64,000 bases of DNA from Candidatus Celerinatantimonas neptuna (GCA_911810475.1 OU461276.1:551501-615500), one strand, 5' to 3'; shown: positions 55,737-62,924, counted from the first letter of the stretch. Numbers and translations are program-made. The notes: generated by a model from the sequence alone, not told the origin.

Positions 55737-56829
55737 GAGAGCTCTCCTTTCCCTGACTCTGTTCCCGACGAACCCGCCGGAGTAATTCCAGCTCAGCCTG
55801 AAAATCAACATAGTGAGGTAGCTTGAGGTGCGAAACGAACCCGGCGGACTCAACATTATCGCAATGCGATAAAACAAATTCTTGCTGCTGAGCTGGTGAC
55901 ATCTCCGCTTCGCCGTGCTCATGTGCCTGCAGAGCTCGATCCACCAAGGCCATAGCCATAGTCTTTCGCTCACACTGACCAAAGGCGATGCCATAACCCC
56001 GGGTAAACTGAGGTAGCTCATTTTCCTGTTCACGGAAACCATTGATCATTTCGCATTCACTGATTTCCAGCGTACCTACCACCACCTCAAACCCTAACTC
56101 CTGGGGAACAATACTGATTTCAACTTCCCCGACCCGGATCTCTCCGACAAATGGATGATTGCGTCCATAGCCACGCTGCGTGGAATACCCTAGAGCCAGC
56201 AAAAATCCCTCGTCCCCCCGAACCAACGACTGCAAGCAGGCACTTCGATCATAAGGAAACGGTTGCGGATCACGGGTGATGTCGGTTGCCGGTTGACCAT
56301 CATCTGTTTCAGCAACCATCAGGCCTTCTTGCTCAAGTAACTTCAGAACGCGGGCTGAAATTTGTCCTTCGCCTTCATCGACCGGGCACTCATGAACTGG
56401 GGCATCCTCATCCAAATCACCTTCTGCAAGAAGTTTAAAATCCAGCAGGCGGTGCATATAATCAAACGTAGCGCCAAGCTGCTGACCACCCGGTAAATCC
56501 TTATACGTCGCCGAAATTCGTCGGGTAACCAGCATTTGAGTCGTATCGATCGGCTGACTAACATAAAAACGAGACAGAGTTGTTCGATACGCACGAATTA
56601 AAAAGATAGCTTCAGGAAGATCCCCTGCGGCCTGTTTAATAGCAAGGGCAGCTAACTCACGGTCATAAATGCCACCTTCAGTCATCACCCGATCCACCGC
56701 CAGCGATAATTGTTGCTCAATTTGGTTCACATTAATTGGTGCTAACCGCCGATCACCCCGACGCTTTTTAGCCTGTAATCGATGCGCAGCCTGTATCGCT
56801 TTCTCACCTCCTTTTACAGCAACATACAT
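55726..56829 (-). CDS. phnI: C-P lyase core subunit PhnI
   Basis: Protein of 367 residues (E. coli 354) that, as part of the PhnGHIJ complex, displaces adenine from ATP by phosphonate. The start MYVAVKGGEKAI and YGFGRNHPF-type segment (RGYGRNHPFVGEIR) are typical. It overlaps phnH by one base. Confidence 0.95.
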   Translation of the reverse strand: MYVAVKGGEKAIQAAHRLQAKKRRGDRRLAPINVNQIEQQLSLAVDRVMTEGGIYDRELAALAIKQAAGDLPEAIFLIRAYRTTLSRFYVSQPIDTTQMLVTRRISATYKDLPGGQQLGATFDYMHRLLDFKLLAEGDLDEDAPVHECPVDEGEGQISARVLKLLEQEGLMVAETDDGQPATDITRDPQPFPYDRSACLQSLVRGDEGFLLALGYSTQRGYGRNHPFVGEIRVGEVEISIVPQELGFEVVVGTLEISECEMINGFREQENELPQFTRGYGIAFGQCERKTMAMALVDRALQAHEHGEAEMSPAQQQEFVLSHCDNVESAGFVSHLKLPHYVDFQAELELLRRVRREQSQGKESSHAS

Positions 56830-57437
56830 CAGTATTCCTCCACATGAGTTGTACGGGGAATTGCTGTGATGCGACCCTCACAAAACAGCACCAAATCAAG
56901 ACCTAACGGGAATCCGTGAGGACGTTCGATTAAATAATCAAAAAGCACATCTGACATCGGAGCAATCGATAAAATATGTTGGTTCTCAATCCCGGGTCCT
57001 TTCAAAGCAAGCACAGTCGATAAAGGATGCGCCTGCGCCTCTAATCGCGCCACCTGAATGAATAACGTTGTGCTCTGATCAGGATATTCCGCGTGACCAC
57101 AGCGTAACGACATCAAATCAGGTAACGAATCCATAGTGGATAAAATAAAATCAGCCTGTTGTGGCAATGAGGACAGACACGTACCGCAATGAAAGCGCAG
57201 ATTGTCAGAAATAACCGGATTTGCGAATGCGTCTCCCAGCCAGACAGACGTATCACTATCAAGAAGTGTCTGACATATCGCAAATCCAGCTGCATCCAGT
57301 GATGCCAGATTCTGACACCCCTGAACCCCAAGCACCCGCCCAGGTTCACTCATGGCAGTTAAAAGTGTCCGGAATGTCTGTTGAGCCTGCCTGACCGGGT
57401 ATTCAAAACCAGCTTGCAGTTGAGCTTGTGTCATCAT
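56829..57437 (-). CDS. phnH: C-P lyase core subunit PhnH
   Basis: Subunit of 202 residues of the C-P lyase core complex. Family segments RQAQQTFRTLLTAMSEPGR and LKGPGIENQ are present. It overlaps phnG by 4 bases and phnI by one. Confidence 0.94.
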   Translation of the reverse strand: MMTQAQLQAGFEYPVRQAQQTFRTLLTAMSEPGRVLGVQGCQNLASLDAAGFAICQTLLDSDTSVWLGDAFANPVISDNLRFHCGTCLSSLPQQADFILSTMDSLPDLMSLRCGHAEYPDQSTTLFIQVARLEAQAHPLSTVLALKGPGIENQHILSIAPMSDVLFDYLIERPHGFPLGLDLVLFCEGRITAIPRTTHVEEY

Positions 57438-57883
57438 TCATCTCCGCGAACCAAAGTGAAAAAATCAACCTTACTGGCTGCATACTCACGGCATTTTTCC
57501 GCTTCATATGCCTGGCGCTCAGTTTCCAATGGCGTTAAAACCAGCTCATGGATCCGGCTTTGGTAATCCGCATGCATTAACAATGCATCCAGTTGTGCTA
57601 CACGTAGCGCTTTGGGTTTACTGCGACCAGCCACAAACCCCATACCAACCGACTCAGACGGACCTTTCACAACACAACGCGTCATCGTCACTTCGCCTAA
57701 GAAAAATGGATTGCCACTTCCCCCCATCCGTCCCTGCACCTGGGTTAGTCCGACCTGTGGTGCCCGGATGATCTGAAAATCAACCCCGCTCACGATTGAT
57801 TCGGAAAGTTTCAATAATGTTTCTTCTGACGCTTTAGCTAATATGGCTAACCATTTTTGACGTTCTGTAGCTTCTTCATTCAT
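57434..57883 (-). CDS. phnG: C-P lyase core subunit PhnG
   Basis: Subunit of 149 residues, near the E. coli length of 150. RQKWLAILAKASEETLL and VQGRMGGSGNPFFLGEVTMTR are family segments. It overlaps phnF and phnH by 4 bases each. Confidence 0.94.
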   Translation of the reverse strand: MNEEATERQKWLAILAKASEETLLKLSESIVSGVDFQIIRAPQVGLTQVQGRMGGSGNPFFLGEVTMTRCVVKGPSESVGMGFVAGRSKPKALRVAQLDALLMHADYQSRIHELVLTPLETERQAYEAEKCREYAASKVDFFTLVRGDE

Positions 57884-58614
57884 AGTGTGGTCTCCTCAAC
57901 CACCGGTGACGAGGGCTCCAGGGTATAATCAAACAGATCACTTCGGCTGCGGGCAATCGAATATTCCTTAAGCCTGCCGCTCTCCCTATCAAAGTTCTGT
58001 GTATGTATTTCCATCAACGCAATAGAACGATCGATATCCAATTGCTGACATTCATTCATATTTGGCATCCGTGCCCGTAATCGGGTATGACCCCGCCTTA
58101 AGGACCATCCCAGTCTTTCATTCAAAAAAACATGTAATGAACCACTTTTATACTCTTGTATAATTTCTTCAGAAGTATCAAACAGATAGTGGCGAATCAG
58201 AGAGACAGGCTGATGATCAATCAGCCGTTTAGTTTGTAATTGCTGAACGGCAGGGTGTGATTCTAATTTTAACCGGTGAGTAATTGCCTCAGGTAACTCA
58301 GTGGTCTGCAGTGACAACACCTGAGTTTCAAGTGACATATCCCCCTGACTCAGGTTATGCGTGAATGCGGCTTTATCATGCAAAGCATAATCAATAGGGG
58401 CATTAAGCACCCGACAGCCGATCCCCTGATATCGCCGAATCAGACCATCCTGAACTAATTCATCAATCGCCCTACGCAGAGTGTGACGATTAACCTGATA
58501 TCGGTCAGCCAGCTTCCCTTCTGCTGGTAATAACTCACCTGGTTGATAATCGGATTGAATAGATTCGCGAAGTGCTTTTGCGATCTCCAAATACCGAACC
58601 CTCGACTCGCTCAT
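57880..58614 (-). CDS. phnF: Phosphonate operon GntR regulator PhnF
   Basis: GntR/UTRA regulator of 244 residues with winged helix LADRYQVNRHTLRRAIDEL and a UTRA domain. I choose the ATG at 58614, with GAGG about 6 bases upstream; the frame extends four codons to a TTG. It opens the phnFGHIJKLM operon and probably represses it through the two TCTAGA-centred sites just upstream. Confidence 0.92.
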   Translation of the reverse strand: MSESRVRYLEIAKALRESIQSDYQPGELLPAEGKLADRYQVNRHTLRRAIDELVQDGLIRRYQGIGCRVLNAPIDYALHDKAAFTHNLSQGDMSLETQVLSLQTTELPEAITHRLKLESHPAVQQLQTKRLIDHQPVSLIRHYLFDTSEEIIQEYKSGSLHVFLNERLGWSLRRGHTRLRARMPNMNECQQLDIDRSIALMEIHTQNFDRESGRLKEYSIARSRSDLFDYTLEPSSPVVEETTL

Positions 58615-58625
58615 AAATACCCTCA

Positions 58626-58684
58626 ACTTGTCTAGATAAGTTGATACTAAAGAGCAAATATGACAATTAAGTGGTCTAGATATA
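58626..58684. promoter_or_regulatory. Two PhnF-like operators
   Basis: Two near-palindromes share a TCTAGATA core: CTTGTCTAGATAAG at 58627-58640 and TGGTCTAGATAT at 58672-58683. Their centres are 44 bp apart, about four helical turns. PhnF-type regulators are known to use short dyads of this general form (TGGTATAGACCA in mycobacteria). The assignment is inferred from position and shape. Confidence 0.6.
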
Positions 58685-58742
58685 TTGTTTCAATGACAAA
58701 TACATGGCACTCAATACCAACGAAAACAGGGATGAATATCCG

Positions 58743-58797
58743 ATGGCGAAGGCTCTTAACGCCAAAATCGAATTTAATCACAAACAGAAAAGACTTT
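58743..58797. repeat. Dispersed intergenic repeat, copy near 58.7 kb
   Basis: This aligns gaplessly to 25771-25825 with about 41 of 55 identities. The 14-mer TTAACGCCAAAATC inside it also occurs upstream of ettA near 4277. Confidence 0.4.
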
Positions 58798-58887
58798 ATT
58801 ATCCTAAATAGAGGCTATTTATAGACCACTCAAAACACCTGATGGTATTTGCTATGCTTTATCCATAACCTCATAACAGGAAAAGAG

Positions 58888-59457
58888 ATGAAATATTTAT
58901 GGATGCTCGTTATTGCAACTGCGGCTCTGTTAAATGGTTGCACCGGTCTGCCTAAAAATGTGCAACCCGTTGAGAATTTCCAGCTACAACACTATTTAGG
59001 AACCTGGTATGAAATAGCCCGACTCGATCATAGTTTCGAAAAAGGAATGACTGATGTATCAGCTGTCTATACACAGCGTAAAGGGGGTGGCGTCAATGTA
59101 GTGAACCGCGGATACTCACCGCAAGAGAAACGATGGAAACAGGTAAAAGGGAAAGCATTTTTTGTCCATACACCGAATATCGGTTATCTGAAGATCTCTT
59201 TTTTCGGCCCTTTCTATGGCTCTTATGTGATTGTTGAGCAGGAACAATATCAATATGCTCTGGTTGCCGGACCCAATCATAACTATCTATGGTTATTATC
59301 AAAAACCCCAACCATGCCTGAAGCAATTCAGATGAAATTTATCACAAAAGCGAAATCACTCGGGTTTGATACGGATAAACTCATCATTGTCAGCCAGCGG
59401 AAAAATATTGAAGCGCTCAAAAGCGCAGACCCCACACAAAACTCGATGAAGAAATGA
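58888..59457 (+). CDS. blc: Outer membrane lipocalin Blc
   Basis: Lipoprotein of 189 residues with lipobox LLNGC (Cys at about residue 18). The lipocalin signature is in HYLGTWYEIARLDHSFEKG, followed by the Blc segments VNVVNRGYSPQEKRWKQVKG and YVIVEQEQYQYALVAGP. I start at 58888, where AGGAAAAGAG precedes the ATG; a longer frame exists. Blc binds lysophospholipids or fatty acids at the outer membrane and helps under membrane stress. Confidence 0.92.
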   Translation: MKYLWMLVIATAALLNGCTGLPKNVQPVENFQLQHYLGTWYEIARLDHSFEKGMTDVSAVYTQRKGGGVNVVNRGYSPQEKRWKQVKGKAFFVHTPNIGYLKISFFGPFYGSYVIVEQEQYQYALVAGPNHNYLWLLSKTPTMPEAIQMKFITKAKSLGFDTDKLIIVSQRKNIEALKSADPTQNSMKK

Positions 59458-59462
59458 TACGA

Positions 59463-59482
59463 TCAGGGGAGCCTTCCCCTGA
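59463..59482. terminator. Hairpin after blc
   Basis: TCAGGGGA and TCCCCTGA form a perfect 8-bp stem with a 4-nt loop, 6 bases after the blc stop. No T run follows, so it may end transcription weakly or protect the 3' end. Confidence 0.55.
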
Positions 59483-59632
59483 ATCGATGGATTACTGATG
59501 AAAAACAGGCAGGTTCAAGCCGTTTCTCACCAACATTTTACTGGCATGTTTTACAAATAATTTCAGCGGACATCACTCCCTTTGAGCCGTATGACGACAC
59601 CCTTTAAAAGCAAAATCGGCACTTAATAAGGG

Positions 59633-59860
59633 ATGCTGACGTCTTGGCTCAGGCATAAGCAATTTTCTTCCTTGATAAAATTATCTGCATACTTATACAA
59701 TATTTCATCAATAGTTCACCCTGAATGGCCCATTCTTTGCTATCAAAGGACTCATTCAATAACAGTTCATGAAGTAGATGGTTTAAATGGCTGTTTTATT
59801 CGAAGGATTAAAAAATAAATCCCTGCCATCACTGAGTTCATGGGGTGGATGGCTTAGATT
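59633..59860 (-). repeat. Remnant of a RAYT 5' end with REP-like sequences
   Basis: About 226 bases resemble 61616-61835, the region at and upstream of the intact RAYT start. On the minus strand it contains the first eight codons of a RAYT (MPEPRRQH against MPTPRRQQ) from an ATG at 59656, and then nothing more of the gene. It ends in a degenerate REP-like unit (about 59819-59860). Confidence 0.75.
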
Positions 59861-59910
59861 ATTTTTAGATTATTTTTAGATTATTTTTAGATTATTTTTA
59901 GATTATTTTT
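59856..59910. repeat. Five-copy 11-bp tandem repeat
   Basis: The unit AGATTATTTTT is repeated exactly five times, ending 3 bases before the stop of the gene at 59914. Exact, short and AT-rich units of this kind are prone to slippage. Confidence 0.95.
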
Positions 59911-59913
59911 TTA

Positions 59914-60429
59914 TTATGCATTCTTGATCTCTGTTTCACATGCATCCCATATTTTTTTGCAGTTTTCGATGGTTGGGAAGGTATTTAAATTTGCACGAAC
60001 TACGTGTGTATTGCCGTTAGTTTCTCTAATTTTATGTTTTTCATATATCTCGTCATGGAATTTGTCCCAAACTTCTGAATTTCTTGGCGTGGGGTAGCGT
60101 CCAAACCATATAACTGTCTCAGATAATATTTCTAACAGGCTTACTTGGTCTGAAGTTAAGGTCAAATTCGCATCTTCCGCCAACTTAACAAGATGATGTT
60201 GTTTAACTAACTTTCCGTTCTGATTGAGAATGGTGCCCTTCAAATAAAGCTCTGTAGCAATACCTGCGTTGTAGTAAAAGGGGTAAGGAGGTGAGTCTTC
60301 GTTAATCGCATATATCATTTCAGCCACCTTGCTGAACTCGCGAGCATTTTCGATCCATCTATTACTATCCTTTTCTACCGATTCAAAATCGTATTCGAGG
60401 ATACTTCTTAGTTCTTTTTTTGATTTCAT
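59914..60429 (-). CDS. Hypothetical protein with HEPN-like features
   Basis: Predicted helical cytoplasmic protein of 171 residues. The segment YYNAGIATELYLKGTIL followed by HHLVKLAEDANL has the look of HEPN-type helices (A-E-x-LK and H-x-L). An R-x6-H string occurs in RETNGNTH, but it is not clearly in a helix, so RNase activity is uncertain. It sits in the accessory region directly between a 113-bp repeat upstream and the 11-bp array downstream, in the orientation of the other cassette-like genes. Function is unknown. Confidence 0.6.
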   Translation of the reverse strand: MKSKKELRSILEYDFESVEKDSNRWIENAREFSKVAEMIYAINEDSPPYPFYYNAGIATELYLKGTILNQNGKLVKQHHLVKLAEDANLTLTSDQVSLLEILSETVIWFGRYPTPRNSEVWDKFHDEIYEKHKIRETNGNTHVVRANLNTFPTIENCKKIWDACETEIKNA

Positions 60430-60447
60430 AAAATTACCCGACTAAGA

Positions 60448-60560
60448 CCACTCTATCACCCCAAGAATAGCAGCCCTTCCAGTAAAATGAGCATGTAAAA
60501 AAGATATTTGAGGTCATGATGGCTGCCGACAAAAAGCTAGTTTCGATAATTACGGCTATT
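60448..60560. repeat. 113-bp repeat, copy A
   Basis: It matches 63612-63724 at about 99 of 113 positions without gaps. Both copies lie just upstream of minus-strand accessory genes. Confidence 0.85.
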
Positions 60561-60653
60561 CACCTTGGAAACCATGATTGTGGGCGTGATTTCGTTCAAT
60601 ATGAAGGAAAACTCGGATTTTTTCGCGTAACTGTCTGGCTCAAACAGGGTTGA
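60516..60653 (+). CDS. Possible 45-residue ORF starting inside repeat A
   Basis: An ATGATG preceded by GAGG opens a 45-codon frame (start MMAADKKLVSIITA, end FFRVTVWLKQG). The first 14 codons are conserved in frame in repeat copy B (MIPADKKLVSIITV), which supports coding or a shared origin from a larger gene. No family is recognised. It may be the 5' fragment of a lost gene. Confidence 0.35.
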   Translation: MMAADKKLVSIITAIHLGNHDCGRDFVQYEGKLGFFRVTVWLKQG

Positions 60654-60691
60654 GTCATCAAGCAAACAAAGAAAGGTCAAAATTTATGGGG

Positions 60692-61627
60692 TTAGCAGCG
60701 CTGGCATATCGGGCGCGTTTCTCGCCCGAAGGAATTTGCCCTGCTGTTATTTGAAAAGCGTTTACACCCCGTCGCGATATCGAACCAATCGGCTGAAGTG
60801 AGGTTCAGTCGTTGCAGGATGGGGTGTAGCGATAAATCAATCGAGCCCCGTTTATCATCCCGAACCACCCGTCCGGTTAGCTCAACCAGTCCCAGATAGT
60901 CCGCCAGTTTAAATGGCAACCCTTCGGGTATATCTTGACGGGGATTGCCAACAAATGGATAGAGTTGATTCAGTTGGGCCTTTTGTTGTTTTGCAGTTTC
61001 AACCCGTTGTTTCACACTGGTAAAGTCGGATGTTTCTGAAGTTTGGCTTATTGCTGCTCTGACCGGGTTTAAGTCAACATAGGCCATACAGGCTGCCAGG
61101 GCAGTTTCATCCAATAAAGCCTGGGATTTAAAGCGCCCTTCCCAGAACCGACCGGTGCAGTTATCTTCCGCATTGGCTTGCCGGGCAATCGGTTCATTCA
61201 ACTCACGCATAAACCAGCTGATATCCATGAGTCTGTCCCGATAGGTTTGTGCGGACGCGTCAACTAACTTCAGGGCAAATGGTGTCAGTGTTTCACCCTG
61301 TTCAAACTGCTGGGTAAACCGAGTGCCTTGATGCAGCTGATGCCAGCGATGGAGCACTTCAGATGTGGACCAGTTTTGTGCTTTGGCCTCATTGATATGC
61401 AAGACCACATGCACATGATTACTCATCACCGCATACGCACATATATCAAGGGCAAATACGCTGGCTAAAAACAATAATCGTTCTTCTATCCAGCCCCGAC
61501 GATGCTCATAACTTTTCCCAGTTAATACATCTTCACCGCATAAAAACGCCCGACGAACACAACGGGACACACAGTGATAATACGGCGTATCGCTGAGGCT
61601 GATTTGCTGACGTCTTGGCGTAGGCAT
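60692..61627 (-). CDS. REP-associated tyrosine transposase (RAYT, Y1/HUH type)
   Basis: Protein of 311 residues in the IS200/IS605-like Y1 fold. The start MPTPRRQQISLSDTPYYH, the HUH motif in SNHVHVVLH, the helix FMRELNEPIARQAN and CTGRFWEGRFKSQAL are typical of RAYTs, and a C-terminal extension follows. It is flanked by REP-like palindromes at 61791-61836 and a half unit at 61735-61760, the expected DNA partners. It looks intact. Confidence 0.9.
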   Translation of the reverse strand: MPTPRRQQISLSDTPYYHCVSRCVRRAFLCGEDVLTGKSYEHRRGWIEERLLFLASVFALDICAYAVMSNHVHVVLHINEAKAQNWSTSEVLHRWHQLHQGTRFTQQFEQGETLTPFALKLVDASAQTYRDRLMDISWFMRELNEPIARQANAEDNCTGRFWEGRFKSQALLDETALAACMAYVDLNPVRAAISQTSETSDFTSVKQRVETAKQQKAQLNQLYPFVGNPRQDIPEGLPFKLADYLGLVELTGRVVRDDKRGSIDLSLHPILQRLNLTSADWFDIATGCKRFSNNSRANSFGRETRPICQRC

Positions 61628-61734
61628 ACGGGGTTTTCTTCCCTGATAAAACTATCTGTATATTTATACAGTATTCTATCAATAATTCAACCTGAATGGC
61701 CCATTCTTTGGCATCGATGGACTGATACGATAAC

Positions 61735-61836
61735 GGTTCATGAAATAGGTGGCTTAAATGACTAGTTTGTTCGAAGGATTAAAAAAACGCATGAACCCTT
61801 GCTACCACTAGGTTCATGTAGTAGGTGGCTTAAATG
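61735..61836. repeat. REP-like repeats upstream of the RAYT gene
   Basis: A half unit (61735-61760, GGTTCATGAAATAGGTGGCT then TAAATG) is followed by a full unit at 61791-61836, in which ATGAACC and GGTTCAT pair as a hairpin and the motif GTAGGTGGCTTAAAT follows. Related units lie at 59819-59860 and 62721-62765. Confidence 0.75.
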
Positions 61837-61907
61837 AAAAAGCTTACACCGTCTGAGTTTGCAGCGACCACAAGAACAGAATCAAACTCAGGTAATTTAA
61901 TAGACAT
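61830..61907 (-). pseudogene. Truncated cassette-like gene start
   Basis: On the minus strand an ATG at 61907, about 40 bases after the attC end, opens a 25-codon frame (MSIKLPEFDSVLVVAANSDG and five more residues) with coding-like third positions. It runs straight into the REP-like unit, which supplies the stop. It looks like the 5' end of a gene cut off by the repeat. The family is not recognised. Confidence 0.45.
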
Positions 61908-61944
61908 TACTAAGGGAGTTCTGGATTAGATCTTGGGGTCAGAA

Positions 61945-62066
61945 GTTAACACCCGGTTAAACGGCTGCCAACGCAATACCCAACTTACCGCAATACGCCG
62001 TAAACACAAAACAGTTGGGAACTGAAAATGCCACGCGTTGGCAGTCTGCTTGAACCGATTGCTAAC
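61945..62066 (-). repeat. attC-like recombination site (Vibrio-repeat type, about 122 bp)
   Basis: This lies just after the yoeB stop in yoeB orientation. Outer ends GTTAGCAATCGG and CCGGGTGTTAAC are complementary at 9 of 12 positions. Inner arms CTGCCAACGC and GCGTTGGCAG (61965-61974, 62035-62044) are perfect, and a further CCCAACT/AGTTGGG pair lies inside. Length and interior (CCAACGCGTGGCATTTTCAG on the minus strand) closely resemble the V. cholerae repeat. The outer core is slightly degenerate. Confidence 0.75.
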
Positions 62067-62078
62067 TGCCAAATCTAC

Positions 62079-62345
62079 TTAGTAATGATAACGACATGAC
62101 AGGATTGTTATTGCTTGATCATCAACTGCATAAACCAAGCGGTTTGTATCGTCTATTCGCCGTGACCAGAAGCCAGCTAAGTTCTCCTTTAGTGGCTCGG
62201 GTTTACCGATACCTTCAAAAGGAGAACGCTTAACATCTGTGATTAATTTATTGATCCGTTTTAATGTTTTCTTATCTTGTGTTTGCCAATACACATAGTC
62301 GTTCCAGGCCTCATCAGTCCATGACAGTAAACGACTATTCATCAA
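62079..62345 (-). CDS. yoeB: YoeB-family mRNA interferase toxin
   Basis: Ribosome-dependent RNase of 88 residues. Catalytic residues typical of YoeB are visible: Glu in SPFEGIGKPEPLK, Arg in FWSRRID and the C-terminal RYHY with His. It overlaps its antitoxin gene by 11 bases. An attC-like site follows its stop, so the pair is likely an integron-type cassette; such toxin-antitoxin cassettes are common in vibrio arrays. Confidence 0.93.
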   Translation of the reverse strand: MMNSRLLSWTDEAWNDYVYWQTQDKKTLKRINKLITDVKRSPFEGIGKPEPLKENLAGFWSRRIDDTNRLVYAVDDQAITILSCRYHY

Positions 62346-62589
62346 TCAAATCCCGTGCCGTCGTTTGACCAGCTTTGTACTGAGTAATTGAACGGTTCAA
62401 ATGCTCAGCATTTGCTGGAGAACGCAACAAATGAACAGTTTCCATTAAGCTGTTGTAATAATCTAAGGACATAACCACAGCATCTTCGGCATCTCGGCGG
62501 GTAATAACTGTTGTGTCGGCATCATTAACCACACCATCTAAGACACTTTTCAAACCATTACGAGCTTCAGTGAAAGATACGATTCTCAT
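62335..62589 (-). CDS. yefM: YefM-family antitoxin
   Basis: Antitoxin of 84 residues of the Phd/YefM fold (MRIVSFTEARNGLKSVLDGV, ITRRDAEDAVVMSLDYYNSL) with a flexible C-terminus that should mask YoeB. I start it at 62589, where GGAGG lies 5 bases upstream; the open frame extends further. Upstream TGTACA-type sites suggest conditional autorepression with the toxin. Confidence 0.93.
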   Translation of the reverse strand: MRIVSFTEARNGLKSVLDGVVNDADTTVITRRDAEDAVVMSLDYYNSLMETVHLLRSPANAEHLNRSITQYKAGQTTARDLIDE

Positions 62590-62600
62590 AAGAACCTCCA

Positions 62601-62664
62601 CATGTACAATTAACAGAACAAGTATATACACTCTATCTGAATATGTACAGATAATTGGACATGT
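62601..62664. promoter_or_regulatory. YefM-YoeB operator region
   Basis: TGTACA occurs at 62603-62608 and 62644-62649, and ACATGT at 62659-62664. Known YefM operators use TGTACA palindromes overlapping the promoter, so these are probable autoregulatory sites. Confidence 0.6.
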
Positions 62665-62678
62665 AAACTCTACTGGCA

Positions 62679-62708
62679 GTTAATGCTAAGCTAAGTGGCT
62701 AACAAACT
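62679..62708 (-). repeat. Possible half attC (right end)
   Basis: Starting at GTTAATGCTAAGCTAAGTGG, this stretch aligns without gaps to the right end of the attC at 61945 with about 16 of 26 identities, most differences being transitions. The left half is absent and a REP-like unit lies where it should be. Confidence 0.4.
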
Positions 62709-62720
62709 TGGTAAACAATC

Positions 62721-62765
62721 ACAAACCCTTGCTAACACTGGGTTCATGCAGTGGGTGGCCTAAAT
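62721..62765. repeat. REP-like unit adjoining the deformylase fragment
   Basis: AAACCCTTGCTAACACTGGG followed by TTCATGCAGTGGGTGGCC and TAAAT matches the full unit at 61791-61836 closely. Its TAAAT edge forms the junction with the broken def gene. Confidence 0.75.
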
Positions 62766-62845
62766 TATTTAGAAAGATCTTGCACCTTTTCCGCTTTGAC
62801 CTTAAGCCTTGGGTCTGGTGCAGTGAGAATTTCTAAAACTGCCAT
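62765..62845 (-). pseudogene. def: Peptide deformylase 5' fragment, cut by a REP-like unit
   Basis: From an ATG at 62845 the minus strand encodes MAVLEILTAPDPRLKVKAEK and six more residues, which is the conserved start of bacterial peptide deformylase. The frame then hits TAA at the REP-like junction. All catalytic motifs (GIGLAA, EGCLS, HEIDH) are missing. It follows the 57-bp attC-like site by about 25 bases, as a cassette gene would. Confidence 0.75.
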
Positions 62846-62867
62846 ACTTACTTTCTAATTCTTGGAA

Positions 62868-62924
62868 GCTCATAACTCCTCAATCAGCCGACGCTTTAGC
62901 AGTCGGCTGCATTGATTTGTTAGC
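62868..62924 (-). repeat. attC-like site, short type (57 bp)
   Basis: On the minus strand it runs from GCTAAC to GTTATGAGC. Inner arms CAGCCGAC and GTCGGCTG pair perfectly, and the outer TAACAAATCAAT matches the complement of the other end at 9 of 12 positions. The layout resembles 57-60 bp attC sites such as that of aadA-type cassettes. It overlaps the end of the membrane-protein gene. Confidence 0.65.

Larger units (their letters stand above)
59458..59913. other. Non-coding region with RAYT remnant, REP-like repeats and tandem repeat
   Basis: After the blc hairpin comes about 150 bases without recognisable content, then the RAYT 5'-end remnant with REP-like sequence (59633-59860) and the 11-bp tandem array (59856-59910). 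Confidence 0.6.

Noticed and set aside
54882-56042. Longer PhnJ of 386 residues
   Set aside because: The extra N-terminal 100 residues lie antisense-free within phnI in another frame, have no PhnJ homology and no start signal. Homology begins just after the ATG at 55736.
59856-59910. CRISPR-like array
   Set aside because: The units are 11 bp, directly adjacent and without spacers, and no cas genes are present. It is a simple tandem repeat.
61834-61929. 31-codon plus-strand frame after the REP-like unit
   Set aside because: The opposite strand reads as a better cassette gene start at the right distance from the attC-like site, so this frame is probably its shadow.
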